In this document: one piece after another, positions 33,901-44,728 of the stretch
How positions within the stretch are numbered: the stretch's first letter is position 1
Layout: the number at the start of each line of letters is the position of its first letter
Assembly: GCA_037042185.1 (NCBI GenBank)
Contig: JAXQJY010000030.1
Location: forward strand, 1,860,001 to 1,924,000
Length of the DNA: 64,000 nt
Direction of reading: 5' to 3'
Source: Sordariomycetes sp. S80-01Y
Lineage: Eukaryota > Ascomycota > Sordariomycetes
Notes under the pieces: generated by a model
Seen by the model: the letters and a program-made list of their open reading frames with translations, nothing else
Database searches by the model: none
Told to the model about the DNA's origin: nothing
Program-made: the position numbers and the translations under genes

Positions 33901-34210
33901 AGATCGATATTGACCATAAGCCTTGGCGCGGTGAACGATAGGTGGAGTGGCGAGCGGTCTTGTCCATGTCAGAATCGGGCAGTGGGGAGAGAGCTGCTTG
34001 CGACTCTAAAGCGGCTTTGACTACCGCCCCATCCTTCTCCTGGGCTTGTCTTGACTTCCAATTCGAGCCATTGTGTGCCCTGCTCCTCGCCGAAGAGCTC
34101 CTGAGATTAGGCCGCGAGGGTCGGTCGATGTTCTCGGCCGTGGAAGATGTATCGGACTCTATGGACACTTCAGAACCGCCCTCGGCCGAGGAGGTGGCAT
34201 GTGCCTTCAT
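30908..34210 (-). CDS. BST1: GPI inositol-deacylase (Bst1/PGAP1)
   Basis: Single-exon gene for a predicted 1100-residue ER enzyme that removes the inositol acyl chain from GPI-anchored proteins, allowing their ER exit and quality control. The start is the ATG at 34210 (MKAHATSSAEGG). A disordered N-terminus precedes a signal-anchor helix at about 98-120. The lipase domain follows, with FIPGNAGSYKQVRPIAAE and the nucleophile motif GHSMGG at 281-286 (Ser283). The C-terminal third has several membrane helices and ends in a basic tail. Length and layout match fungal Bst1. It acts downstream of Mcd4, also encoded here. Confidence 0.95.
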   Translation of the reverse strand: MKAHATSSAEGGSEVSIESDTSSTAENIDRPSRPNLRSSSARSRAHNGSNWKSRQAQEKDGAVVKAALESQAALSPLPDSDMDKTARHSTYRSPRQGLWSISIFSLLIASLGIGLLLTILGSIVTRQLDPKGCRMSYMRPSYVRFSEFDTEHTRFATKYSLYLYREQGADDPNRLHGTPVLFIPGNAGSYKQVRPIAAEAATYFKNQLMNDGHSLDDGVRNLDFFTVDFNEDITAFHGQTLLDQAEYLNEAVRYILSLYSDPAHSVRSSQLPDPTSVIILGHSMGGIVARAMLVQSNYQANSINSIITMSAPHARAAVTFDGQMVQLYDEINDYWRNAYSQKSQNNNPLRDVTLVSIAGGNLDTIVPSDYASLESIVPETHGFTVFTTGIPTVWTGADHQAILWCDQFRKVVARALYDIIDVHRASQTKARAERMQSFRKRFLTGLEAKSERSQPEKATTLLTLDDSSTAIVAAGERLTLSSLGGHPRGKAFLIPVPPQGSPGHKRFTLITDGMSSKNDRSILLCSVFSQPHAPFTAFVDLSGTSEATTKLVCRNAADDIVLLPASTTSTTNPFQLKEGESQPFSYLQYDLEKLFEYHFIAVVDRGAASEHRFMIADFGDASNALQVSDVSLTNLLSTGLATTLPANRPMAAELRIPSMASSLLAYTLEIKEGSCHGKKPAFAPLVRQYMDRPYESRYFVNANHVSVGLHGAAPYLPPPLQRRVEDGVTFQFWTDPTCDAPLHINLEVDVFGSLGKLYMRYRTVFAAFPLLIVTLVLRKQFRVYDKTGTFVAFSESLDLSLKRSIPLLVLSMTMLSMSAGGVVSAASETILRGRNRHSLSPIDFHRNDLLIGTDDPFFWFLVPLIGTVCIGVCVVLHYVVLTLTHLFAGIYYLVGASPATTINNESRPSTPRRRMITTATLMFLVSFLIPYQFAYLVACLVQLFTVVRALRVSRNAPCTTTNNYYHYAHSVLLLMLWILPINLPILAVWIRNLAVHWLTSFSSHHNVLSIMPFILLVENITTGRMVPQLRGGLRHVTSILLFATALCAAIYGVSHAYMLHHLVNIIALWLVTVHSTSGSWSLSGMFTENGSEKRKSGKKP

Positions 34211-34548
34211 CAAGGCGGCTCTTGGAAGTCTGGTCTGAGCTGTGAACGAGAGTGGAAACGTCGCCTTGATCGGAGCAAAGAGAGCGAGTTCGTAATCGGA
34301 TCGGTCCGAGAGGGCGGGTATCGATTAGAGATAACGACGTTTGCGGGTTTGGACGAGGTCGCGCGAGCGATGGCGACGCATATCGAGGTTTCGGACGGGT
34401 CGAGAGATCAATAAGGAAAGAGAGAAGAAAGTCGCTATCTGGTGGGAAGCCAAAGCGTGGGATGGCTGGACTGGGGATGGACGGATGGATCATGGGGGTT
34501 TCCAGGTTCAAGATGCTGGAAGCGGGTGCCGTGGACGAAAGCAGGATT

Positions 34549-34584
34549 GGTGCGGTGCATTGCGGTGCGGTGGTGCGGTGGTGC
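34549..34584. repeat. interrupted GGTGC/GGTGGTGC repeat
   Basis: A run built from GGTGC and GGTGGTGC units with small interruptions, upstream of BST1. It resembles the GGTGC repeat upstream of ctf1 at 12725. Confidence 0.65.
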
Positions 34585-35096
34585 TAAGGTCAATGGCGAC
34601 ATAATTCCGACGGCAGGCAGTGCCAGCGGTGGAGGCCCTGCGATGGTACTGGCAGCCGCGTTTGGCGGCGCTTTTTTGGTAGCTTGGGTAAGGCTCTGAC
34701 GGTAGTGCGACCACACCGAACTCTATTATTGCCCGACTACGAGGTTTGCGGGTGTCAATGGACACCTGGAGGCGGCTTTGGACATTCCTGGTCATGAAAC
34801 CTTCAGTGTCCTCCTTGCCAAGGGATGATGTTTCGCGGCGAAAGCGGGAAGGGTGCCAGAAAAGACCCATCACTCGATAGTCCAGCATCTAGGCCATTCT
34901 ATGGGACTTTGCGTGTCCGCAGCATCCCACAATTATGCCCATCATCTGCCCCCTGCGTGCCGTGTGTTGATCACCGATCAGCTTCGTATAAAAAAAATAA
35001 AAGATCTTCCTGCACACTTATGCCAGATTAGTCCAGAGCAATGCCGTCCAAGGGCACTGCCGCAAGCGGTGATGGCACGATTCGGTCAATTACCAC

Positions 35097-35120
35097 CCAG
35101 GCTTGCCAGGCTTGCCAGGC
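35097..35120. repeat. 9-bp tandem repeat CCAGGCTTG (about 2.7 copies)
   Basis: Two full copies of CCAGGCTTG and a partial third, upstream of PMS1. No function evident. Confidence 0.75.
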
Positions 35121-35369
35121 CCGCAGCTCCTCATTTCCGTTACTACGTCGTAGAGTCAATTGGAGCGAGTCGCGGGTCTCCCGGGCGCCGTCGTTTGCAA
35201 AGCTTGGCCCCTTGATCCACGTTGGAGCTCAAACGATGCTCGGCGATGAAAATCGCTGGTTGGCAGATGTTGCGCAATAGGAGCGGGTCTGGTGCTTAAT
35301 CCGACCGCAGGCCCCACTCCGTGTGCTGCGAGGGGCGATGACACAATCATCCCTGTAAGCATCCACTTT

Positions 35370-35414
35370 ACGCGTCGGCACTACCAACGTTCACTGTCTC
35401 TGCCGAAGACGCGT
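35370..35414. promoter_or_regulatory. two MluI cell-cycle boxes (ACGCGT) upstream of PMS1
   Basis: ACGCGT occurs at 35370-35375 and 35409-35414, that is 183 and 144 bases before the PMS1 ATG (counted from each site's last base). MBF (Mbp1/Res-type APSES factors with Swi6) binds this core and drives G1/S expression of replication and repair genes. Single copies are expected by chance every few kb here; a pair 39 bases apart at a repair gene is suggestive, not proof. Confidence 0.5.
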
Positions 35415-35441
35415 CTCCAACGGCTCCAACGGCTCCAACGG
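35415..35441. repeat. 9-bp tandem repeat CTCCAACGG x3
   Basis: Three perfect copies directly abutting the second ACGCGT box upstream of PMS1. Confidence 0.85.
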
Positions 35442-35557
35442 CCTGAGGCAGCACAACGTGATCATCAACCACAATCCGGGGGTGAGCTGACCAAAGAACG
35501 GAAGGGTTCAAGCACGCTGCAGCCCACACCCGCCATGTATGGTGTTTATGGTTGCTG

Positions 35558-38500
35558 ATGGCTACAATCAAGGCGATTGATGGTCGGACCGTCAGTTCAC
35601 GTCTCATGTCCATTGCAACGTCCTTCTGCTAATGGAGGATATCAGGTCCATCAAATCCAGTCTGGTCAGGTTATCATCGACCTGTGTTCTGTTGTCAAAG
35701 AACTTGTTGAAAACAGCATAGATGCTGGTGCAAGCAGCATAGGTGCGTCCGCCAGCCAGACTGCCTCAATCCTGCATTGACCCCGAACTGACACTTCGCT
35801 AAGATGTCCGCTTCAAGAACCAAGGCCTCGACCTCATTGAGGTCCAAGACAATGGCGGAGGAATCTCGCCTGCCAACTACGATTCGGTTGCGCTCAAGCA
35901 CCACACCTCTAAGCTCTCAACATACGCCGACATAGGATCACTGGAGACGTTCGGCTTCAGAGGTGAGGCCCTAGCTTCGCTATGCGCTCTGGCCACCATG
36001 ACGGTCACGACTTGCCTTCCCGAAGATGTACCTAAAGGCACTAAGCTTACCTTTGAGGCCTCCGGGAAGCTCAATGGCACAACCGTTGTGGCTTCCCAGA
36101 AGGGGACTACTGTCTCGGTTGAGAAGCTCTTTCATAACCTCCCTGTCCGTCGTCGGGAGCTGGAGAGGAACATCAAGCGAGAATGGCAGAAGGTCATAAA
36201 CCTGCTCAATCAGTATGCTTGTATTCAGACCAATACCAAGTTCTCCGTCTCCCAGCAACCTACAAAAGGCAAGCGAATCGTCATGTTCTCTACCAAGAAC
36301 AATCCGACCACGCGCGAGAACATCATCAACATTTTTGGTGCCAAAGCTACGACTGCCCTCGTCCCGCTTGATCTGACTCTGGAAATGGAGCCGTCATCGT
36401 TGGGGTCTTCATTTCAACAGACCGTCGACGTCCACTCCATTTCGAAGGAAGTCAAGATCATTGGCCATGTATCCCGACCAGCCCATGGTGAAGGCCGACA
36501 GACTCCGGATCGCCAAATGTTCTTCATCAACGGTCGACCGTGCGCCCTACCTCAGTTCGCCAAGACTTTCAATGAAGTTTACAAATCCTACAACTCGACG
36601 CAATCCCCCTTCATATTCGCCGACATACAGCTAGACACCCACATGTACGACGTCAACGTCAGCCCTGACAAGCGCACGATATTGCTCCATGATCAAGGGC
36701 AGCTACTCGACAGCATTCGCTCGTCCCTCATTGAACTCTTCGACTCTCATGAGTACACGGTCCCGACTTCTGAGCTCGCTCGAGCGCAACAGACGCCGTC
36801 ACGGATACAGACGCTGAATAGACCATGGAGCGCATCGACTCCGGTTGCTGAGGACCATGGGTCGTCTACTCAGCGGACACCGCGGCCTGATCAAGGGCCA
36901 TTAGCTACTCCAAGCCTGAGGTCTGGCACAAGACAGGCTGATCACCTCATAGACCGCTGGGTCCAAAGAAAGGCTTCTGCCGAGGATGTGAGCGAGGACG
37001 AGGAGATGGTCACCGACGATGTCCCATCGAAAGTAGATGCTCTCGCTCCACAGCGCACCACTAAGTTTGGTGCGCTGGACATGCGCGATCCTTCACAAGA
37101 AGTGGAAAATGATCTCTACGGAGCCACGCCTCGTGCTGGAGAAAGCAATGAAGCAAACACCGCATCAAGCCCGGAAAGCAACATTCAGGCAGACGAGGAG
37201 GAGGATATGGCGGACTCTAATTACGAGCAGTGGGTATCAAACACGACATCTCGACAGATACCGGCGGTCAAGCATCTTAAGGAGACAGAACGTGGTATCA
37301 ACGGCATGGCGAAACAATCACCAGCGAAGAGGCCGACGGAACCAATTCAGATGCACATCGGTGACCCGTCCACCTCTGGCCCTTCAAAACGTAGGAGGCT
37401 GCGCCATGATATGGAGACTGAACTTGAAGCAGCGCCAGCTGGTGCCGTTGAACAAGAGACAGATGTTGATGAAGAGGACGAAGAAGATGAAGAAGACGAA
37501 GAAGATGAAGAAGAAGGAGGAGGAGACGAAGGAGAAGACGAAGATGAGGATGAGGAAGCTGAAGAAGACCGGACACGGCCATCTTTTGGCACAGGTCTGA
37601 CACAGATGTTTGCCGCTGGGGGCTCGGCAGCGCCTACATCCCTGTTGGGAAGGCATTCAGAGACACGAGCTCGGTCAAGACGAAGGGACTCACGAAGCGA
37701 GTCCGGTCTCTTCGTCGAGGAGGAGGCGTCTGAGAGCGAAGGCGAAGAACGAAGCGATGACGTAGAAGAGCCCGACGAGCTATCCAACCACGAGCCGCGT
37801 GGAAATCCTGAGGGCAGAGATTCCGAAGGACTCGCAGTCACGAATCAGCCGTTAGAGGAGGATACCCAGCAGGGTGAGGATAGCGGCAAGCCAGAAGCCA
37901 CCGACACTCAAGCACTAGCCCGAGCCACGAGCCTCCAAGCCAATGCAAAGAGGAAGGATACGACACTCGATCTCGTCCAGACCATCTCGATGGATGAGCT
38001 CGATGTTGTCAACAGTATGGGGACCTGGACAGAGCACCTGACCCTGCGCGGCACCAGTGCTTCAAGTCAGCCAGGTGTCGAGGACATCACCGCCGCGGAC
38101 GCTGAATCCAAACTCTCCCTCATCATCCAAAAGTCTGACTTTGGCAAGATGCGCGTGGCTGGCCAATTCAACCTCGGCTTTATCATCGCAGTCAGACCGA
38201 GTGAGGGCGCTGAGGGCAGCATGTCTTCTTCCTCCGACGAGCTTTTCATCATCGATCAGCACGCCTCGGACGAGAAGTACAATTTTGAGAGGTTGCAGGA
38301 CACGACGGTCGTGCAGTCACAGCGGCTGGTGCATCCGAAACGACTCGAGCTCACCGCGCTTGAGGAAGAGATCGTCATGCAGAACACAGAAGCCATCGAG
38401 GCAAACGGCTTCAAGATAGACGTCAACACCGACGGTGACTACCCCGTCGGCTCGCGCTGTCAGCTCACGTCCCTCCCGCTCAGTCGCGAAACAGTATTCG

Positions 38501-38826
38501 ACGTGCGCGACCTGGAGGAACTGATCTCCCTCCTCGGCGACGAAGCCTCCGAGTCGAAACACATACCCCGCCCCAGCAAGGTGCGCAAGATGTTCGCCAT
38601 GAGGGCCTGTCGGAGCAGCATCATGATCGGCAAGGCCCTGACGCGGCATCAGATGTACAATGTGCTCGGGCATATGGGTGAGCTAGATAAGCCTTGGAAC
38701 TGCCCGCACGGGCGGCCGACCATGAGGCATCTCTGCCGGCTGCAGAGTTGGGAAGATATGGGCTGGGATGGAGATGGCTTCGGGCGTTCGGATACATCGT
38801 GGGCTGCTTACGCACGGGGACAATGA
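35558..38826 (+). CDS. PMS1: DNA mismatch repair endonuclease Pms1 (PMS2 orthologue)
   Basis: Predicted 1050-residue MutL-alpha subunit. Exons 35558-35590 (11 codons), 35646-35742 and 35804-38826. The N-terminal GHKL ATPase has ELVENSIDAGASSIDVRF, the DNGGGI motif and TFGFRGEALASL. The central linker is disordered and includes a nearly pure Asp/Glu run encoded at about 37462-37570. The C-terminal nuclease domain retains DQHASDEKYNFE (matching DQHAx2Ex4E), ACRSSIMIGKAL and CPHGRP, so it should be nicking-competent. It partners with Mlh1 in post-replicative mismatch repair. Two ACGCGT boxes precede it. Confidence 0.96.
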
Positions 38827-39046
38827 AGAATTGGGTAAAGACTTAGTGAGAAGATTTAGCATATAACCATGCAGTGCCTGTCTGAAACCAAAATACAGCG
38901 ATTAATACCAAACAACATCCGTACATGATCCCACCTGAAATCCAGCTCTACAACAGGGCGCAACGCCGTAACTCCATTTTCCCTCGTACCTTTCCCAACA
39001 CCAGCTACCAAATCACATCCTTCCCAGATCCTGACCCACTGACCCC

Positions 39047-40937
39047 CTACTGCTGTTTGCTCAGACCCTCAAAGTAGTTCCTGTTGCTATAGAACCCATA
39101 CTGCGAGGTCCTGTTCCCAGCTCCCATACTGCTGGCACCCACCATCCCCTCCTCGGCAACCTTTCCACTAACGTTCCTCCTCTGGCTGGCAGGATTGCCG
39201 TAACCAGTACCAAAGTCGTTACCACTCGAGGTCTTGCGATCGTTGCCCACCATTACCGGCGGCGTAGCGCTCTTCAAATCTCCGTACGGCTTGGAGTAAA
39301 ATCCTGAGTCTGCCTGAATGGAGGAATCCCTGTTCCTCGACCACCGCTTGCTGGGGCTCTTCGGTAAGACCGGTAGATCGGGAATGTCGGTGATATCCTT
39401 GCTGTTGGAAGCATGACGGCGATTAGGGGAGATCTCATTCAGAGCCTCATCGGATGAGGCCTTGGGGGAGTGCATGGACGGGTAGAAGGGAGTTTGTGTT
39501 CTGTCGGTGAGAGGGCGAGACGAGCGAGGGGAGTCGGCTCCCATGGGGTTTGAGCCCAGGGGGTTTGGGTGGCGGCTCGAAGAGAGATCTCCATCATTCC
39601 TTGTATAGTCATTCTCGTCGTCATAGTCCGAGTCCGATTCATCCCCATTATACCGCTGTGTCAGCGCAGCATACGCAGCTGAGTTGCGGTTGCTCTGTCT
39701 CCCAGCGGCAGCCTGCTGTCTGTTCCGCTCATTCGTCCTGTTGACCAGCGAATCAGTTGGCGCCCATGTTTCAGTGAACTTTGCAACACGACCGCTGTCG
39801 ACGCTATCGCGGTGGCCGTGAGTGGGTTTCTCGGGATCACCGAGCGGAAGTTCAGCGTACGAGCCGTACGCGGCCGACTGTGGACGGGATGTGCGCTTTG
39901 GCTCAACCAAGGTGGCAGAGTTTCGGGGCGTGTTGCCGGGGATGATCTGGTACTGTCGTTCTGGGTGGTTGGAGTTGCGCGAGGTAAAGCTCGTGCTCGA
40001 GTTTTGCCTTGTATGCATGAAAGGTACAGACCCACGTGGCGACATGTTGGAGAATGATGACATCTCAGAACCGGGCCGTTTTCCGTATGGACCTTCGCTC
40101 TCGGAAGCAACCAGCGTCGACATGGACGACTTGTTGCGCTTGTGGCGCAGGCTTTGAGGACGGGCGGTGAGGTTGTCCTCGAGAGGGTTCATGTCGGGTG
40201 GCATCATGCTGATCTTGCGGAATGCCCAGGCCAGCCAGAGACCAAAGATTAGGGTGACGGCATGGAGAGATCCAGCACCAACGAGTCCATAATAGACTGC
40301 GGGGACGAAGACTTCAGTAAGCTCTTCACGGCCTGAAAGTCTGTTCGTCCAAGTCGCAGACTCCTGATGAGTGGTGAAGGCGCTAAAGGCATACAGTCCC
40401 AAGGTCGCCAGGTCCTCAACCACGGAGAAGACCTGGTAAGCCGCTGAAGAAGATGGCGTCCGTCCATTGGCCTCGCGAGAAAGATGGTAGATTGCATAGA
40501 CAGTATGCAGAATGACAATCCCCGGCGCAATCCTCATAACCCACCCCTTGACCTCATCAATCTTGTCCAACAAGATAAACACCACCAAGATTCCTACCGC
40601 AGCATTCAGCTGTAGCACACGGAGGAAAAGCTGCACTCGTCGTATCCATTTGATCGCGCTCTTAGTGCGGGGACTCATCGGGGAGTACGAGGTGGAGCGG
40701 TGGTTGAGGACCATGTGAGCGCTGTAATCAATATCAGTTTCGTCCTCGCAACTCTGCGGGGGTAGGTGCTCACTCGGGATGACGGTTGAAAGAGATGAGA
40801 GGCCCATTTTGCTTGGGCTTCTGCGGCTTGGGCTCCCAGCTCGCGCGCGTGACGGCCTTGGGATCGAAGGTTGAAGCTGGGAAGCGGGAGTCGAAGCGCC
40901 GGTCGGCGTCGTACATGTAGGGTTGACCGACAGCCAT
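39047..40937 (-). CDS. conserved fungal four-helix membrane protein, function unknown
   Basis: Predicted 612-residue protein, exons 40937-40774 and 40721-39047. The true N-terminus is MAVGQPYMYDADRRFDSR with TFDPKAVTRASWEPKPQKP and ISFNRHPD at the splice. Taking the long open frame instead would read through the 52-base intron and give a false 5' end. Four hydrophobic helices follow in the first half (LFLRVLQLNAAVGILVVFIL, MRIAPGIVILHTVYAIYHL, FSVVEDLATLGLYAFSAF and FVPAVYYGLVGAGSLHAVTL), a MARVEL-like arrangement. The remaining ~370 residues are a Ser/Asn/Arg-rich cytosolic tail rich in SP motifs. I recognise the opening as conserved in filamentous ascomycetes but know no function. Confidence 0.82.
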
Positions 40938-41410
40938 CTTCTTACAGTTCGCCAGATCCTTGGTTCAAGGTGGAAGATCGTGGCTGCTGGAATGTTGATG
41001 TCCCAGACAGCCACCAGTCGCGTGGTTGAGGGGCGCAAGTCGCAAACGAGAGGGGCGACTAGTCGATGTTCAGTCTTCCGTCGCTAGGCTTCAGGTGGAA
41101 GATTGATCAAAATCAGGAACGACCAGACACATCGACGCCTTGAAGCTTCGGAGGATAAATGCGTTGAGGGTGGGGAGACCAAAGCTAAGCGCGCACGAGG
41201 CTGATGTTGATGACGTCCCCTTTCAATGCGGGCGGCTGTTGTTGGCACAGCAACGCGGCCGACCTCAGAGTGTGGGGCCCTTGACCTCACCTCCGTGCGG
41301 CTCTCCGACCGACCTCCGAATCCGATGCACCGAGATTCGAGGATGACTTCAAAAGAGATGCCGCCTCAATGAGAGATGATTCATTCGCTACATTTCCATA
41401 ACCATTCATC
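40938..41410. other. divergent promoter, four-helix protein / ARH1
   Basis: Spacer between head-to-head genes; no gene or repeat recognised. Confidence 0.55.
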
Positions 41411-43013
41411 ATGTGGTCACGAACGGTAACGAGGTCATGTCGAAGGCAATGCCTGACCAACAGTCCTTGCAAGCATCCTACCCTGCGCTTCGCCTCAAAC
41501 CAGTCTCGTAGCCAGGATGCCCCTTTTCGCATGGCAGTGGTGGGCTCCGGTCCAGCAGGCTTCTACACGGCTTATAGGGTCATGAACAAGATACCCAACG
41601 CCAAGGTGGACATGTATGAGGCATTGCCGGTGCCGTTTGGTCTTGTCCGACATGGTGTTGCACCTGATCACCCAGAGGTCAAGGTAGGTTCGTGACAATC
41701 CATGCACGCCGCAATTGAAACTCACATTCTCGCAGAACTGCCAGGACAAATTCGAGGAGATTGCATCCTCACCGAATTTCACTTTCGTTGGTAACGTCTC
41801 GGTCGGTCACCCAGGCCATTCAGCCGACCACTGCACCGTCGAGCTCCAGTCTCTGATGCGCCACTATGACTCCGTTCTCTTTGCATACGGAGCCTCAGCA
41901 GACAAGACCCTCGGAATACCCGGGGAATCTACCCTAAAGGGCATCTACTCAGCCCGTGAATTTGTGGGCTGGTACAACGGTCTCCCGGATTTCGCGAATT
42001 TGGCCCCGGATCTCACTCGCGGCGAGGAAGCCGTCATCATCGGCCAGGGAAACGTCGCGCTGGATGTGGCCAGGATGTTGTTGGAAGATGTAGATGTGCT
42101 TCGAAAGACGGACATCACGGAGCATGCGCTGCAGAAGCTGAGTGAGAGTCGGATTAAGAGGGTGCACGTTGTGGGCAGGAGGGGTCCCATGCAGGCTGCG
42201 TTTACGATCAAGGAGGTGCGCGAGCTGATGAAGCTGAAAGGCGTTGCTTTCCACCCTGCGGAGCGATCTTTGATACCTGAAGACTTGAAGAGTCTGCCGA
42301 GGGCTACCAGGCGGTTGATGGAGGTAGTAGTGAAGGGAACTCCGGAACTAAGCCCGCAAAGTGCGACGAAGTCGTGGTCACTCAACAGTTGTCTTTCGCC
42401 AAAGCATTTCCTAGGTCATGAGGCTCATCCTGGAGACGTGGCCAGTACCGAGTTCGACGTCACGCGACTCATCGACCCCTTCGACTCAAAGTCGAAAGTT
42501 GAGTCCACCGGTGAGACCACGATCCTTCCTTCAGACATCGTTTTCCGCTCAGTCGGTTACAAGTCAATTGGTCTGCCTGGATTCGCGGAAGCTGGGATTC
42601 AATTTGACGAGCGCAAGGGGATAGTTGACAATGATGGCTTTGGACGTGTGACCCGTCTGGTATCAGACGGAACACCTGGGGATTTCGCAACGCAGCAGGT
42701 ACCAGGACTGTACTGCGCAGGCTGGGTGAAGAGGGGGCCTACAGGTGTCATCGCTTCTACTATGCAGGATGCCTTTACCACCGGCGATGCGATTGCAGAG
42801 GACTGGATCTCCGGTGCCTCATTTCTGAGCAGAGATGAGACGGCAGACGGCTGGAACGGAGTCAAGCAGGAAGCTGGCGCCTCGGCGAGACGTGCTGTCG
42901 CCTGGGATCAGTGGCGCAAGATCGACGAGGTCGAAAAGAGCAGGGGACAAGCCAAGGGAAAGGAGAGAGAAAAGTTCACAAATACCGAGGACATGCTAGC
43001 TGTCCTTGGATGA
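41411..43013 (+). CDS. ARH1: NADPH:adrenodoxin oxidoreductase, mitochondrial
   Basis: Predicted 516-residue flavoenzyme passing electrons from NADPH to the matrix ferredoxin for Fe-S cluster and heme A synthesis. Exons 41411-41683 and 41736-43013. The start MWSRTVTRSCRRQCL opens an Arg-rich presequence. FAD-binding VVGSGPAGFYTAYRVM, LPVPFGLVRHGVAPDH, then the NADP-binding IIGQGNVALDVARML and VVGRRGPMQAAF follow, with VFRSVGYKS and the GWVKRGPTGVIASTMQDA motif near the C-terminus. All are standard for the family. It is convergent with the ETF alpha gene, with 55 bases between stop codons. Confidence 0.96.
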
Positions 43014-43068
43014 GCCTTCTTGTAGTAGTTATCGGAGATTTACTGTATTGGTATGTATATACAACACG

Positions 43069-44167
43069 CTATGAGCTCTTCACCTTCTCGGTTAGCTCCG
43101 GCACCTTCTCAAACAAGTCGCCCACCAAGCCAACATCAGCCACCTGGAAGATCGGAGCATCGGCGTCCTTGTTGATTGCAGCGATGACCTTGCTGTCCTT
43201 CATACCCGCCAGGTGCTGAATGGCGCCAGAGATACCAACTGCCATGTACAGCTGAGGAGCGACCACCTTGCCGGTCTGACCGACTTGGAGACTGTTGTCG
43301 GCGTAACCGCTGTCAACGGCGGCACGCGAGGCACCAACGGCTGCACCCAAGGCATCAGCCAAAGGCAACATGACCTTGTCAAAGTCCTCCTTGGACTTCA
43401 AGCCGCGGCCTCCGGATACGACCTTGCTGGCAGTCGCGAGATCAGGACGGTCAGACTTGGCCAAGTCCTCACCAACCCACTCAGACGTAGGCTCAGTCTT
43501 GGGGTCGGCACCAGCTTCCACAGCGGCTGCTCCCGAACCAGCCTCCTCCGCAGCAAAGGCGGTTCCTCGGATGGTGATGATCTTGACCGCGTCGGACGAC
43601 TCAACAGTAGCAATGGCGTTGCCGGCGTAGATGGGCCGAACAAAGGTCTTCTCGTTCTCAATGGAGGTGATGTCGGATATTTGCTGGGAGTCGAGGAGGG
43701 CAGCGACTCGCGGCATGAGGCTCTTGCCGAAGGCTGTGTGGCCGGCAATGACGTGGGTGTAGCCGCCCTTCTTGATGTTCTCAACGAGCAGCGGCGCGTA
43801 GTTTTCGGGAAGACCCTGTGACTTCATTAGAATCGCACGCTCATATTCAGTTTCTGATTAGTCGTACCTTCTCATACGCTGCGTTATCCACGGTTATGAT
43901 CTTCTCGACGCCCTCGATCTTAGCGGCCTCCTGCGCCGCCCCTCCAACACTGCTCCCAGCAATGAAGCCGTGTACACTCCCACCCAGCTTCTTCGCCGCG
44001 GTGAATGCGCTCAAGGATCCATGGTTCAGCTGTCCATCCTTCTGCTCCAACACTGCCAGGGTAGACAACAGACGGCTTCTGGCGTACTGTCGGAACGCCA
44101 GAGATGGGGCTGCGCCAATTGCACAGCTTGCGTGCTTGGCTACAGCACGGCGGACGGCTGGAAACAT
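43069..44167 (-). CDS. etfA: Electron transfer flavoprotein subunit alpha, mitochondrial
   Basis: Predicted 350-residue subunit that, with ETF beta, collects electrons from acyl-CoA dehydrogenases and delivers them to ETF-ubiquinone oxidoreductase. Exons 44167-43868 and 43821-43069. A presequence (MFPAVRRAVAKHASC) precedes the N-terminal domain with LAVLEQKDGQLNHGSLSA. The C-terminal FAD domain shows VVSGGRGLKSKEDFD, ALGAAVGASRAAVDSGY, QVGQTGKVVAPQLYMAVGI and SGAIQHLAGMKDSKVIAAIN, the ETF alpha signature. One CCGAGG (reverse CCTCGG) lies about 125 bases upstream, compatible with a fatty-acid regulator but not significant alone. Confidence 0.96.
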
Positions 44168-44728
44168 CTTGACTTGGGTCGCGATCGACTCGTGGCGTGT
44201 GGGCGTAGTGTAATGGGGAGCCGTGGAATGATCAGAGTGCCCCTCGACAGGATCTCTGACCGGGACTTTAGCGAGCGGTTGGCTACGGCCCGAGGTCTGA
44301 AGTGCAGGGCCTCTCAAGTCGGCGACTCAGCGGAGCGCCGTCATCGCTGCGGGCAGGACCGGCCGTCTCTGGCACGTGTCAAGTCAGCTGATGCAACTCA
44401 CGTGATCACTACCTTCCGGACGGAGGAGAGCTGACCACCCCTGCGCCCAATGCGTGGAACAGCCTGAGAGGCTCCAATTGCTCGTCGCGCCAAATTTCTC
44501 CAAACGCGACCCATCGCATCAACTCCAGTCCATCGGCAGCGCGACCTCATTTGCACCGAAACCCTTCAGCGCATCGATATCCCCACGCACATTGATCCTC
44601 ACGACGTTTCGCTCGTTGACGAACCTCCTGTGCGTCGCCCGAAGCGCCATCGCGACGCGTTCGTTTGTCTCCCTGCGCATTGCAACACAACGACTTCGCA
44701 ACTGCGCCGACTCGCGATCTAGCTCGAG
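44168..44728. other. divergent promoter, ETF alpha / Swi3-like gene
   Basis: Contains CCGAGG at 44290-44295 and ACGCGT at 44655-44660. A plus-strand open frame here overlaps the next gene's first exon in another frame and is judged leader sequence. Confidence 0.5.

Larger units (their letters stand above)
34211..35557. other. divergent promoter region, BST1 / PMS1
   Basis: About 1.35 kb with short repeats (34549-34584, 35097-35120, 35415-35441) and two ACGCGT boxes near PMS1. No gene recognised; several open frames here lack codon bias or starts. Confidence 0.55.

Noticed and set aside
40938-41038. Upstream start for the four-helix membrane protein
   Set aside because: It results from reading through the 52-base intron; the conserved N-terminus is encoded in the other frame at 40937-40774.
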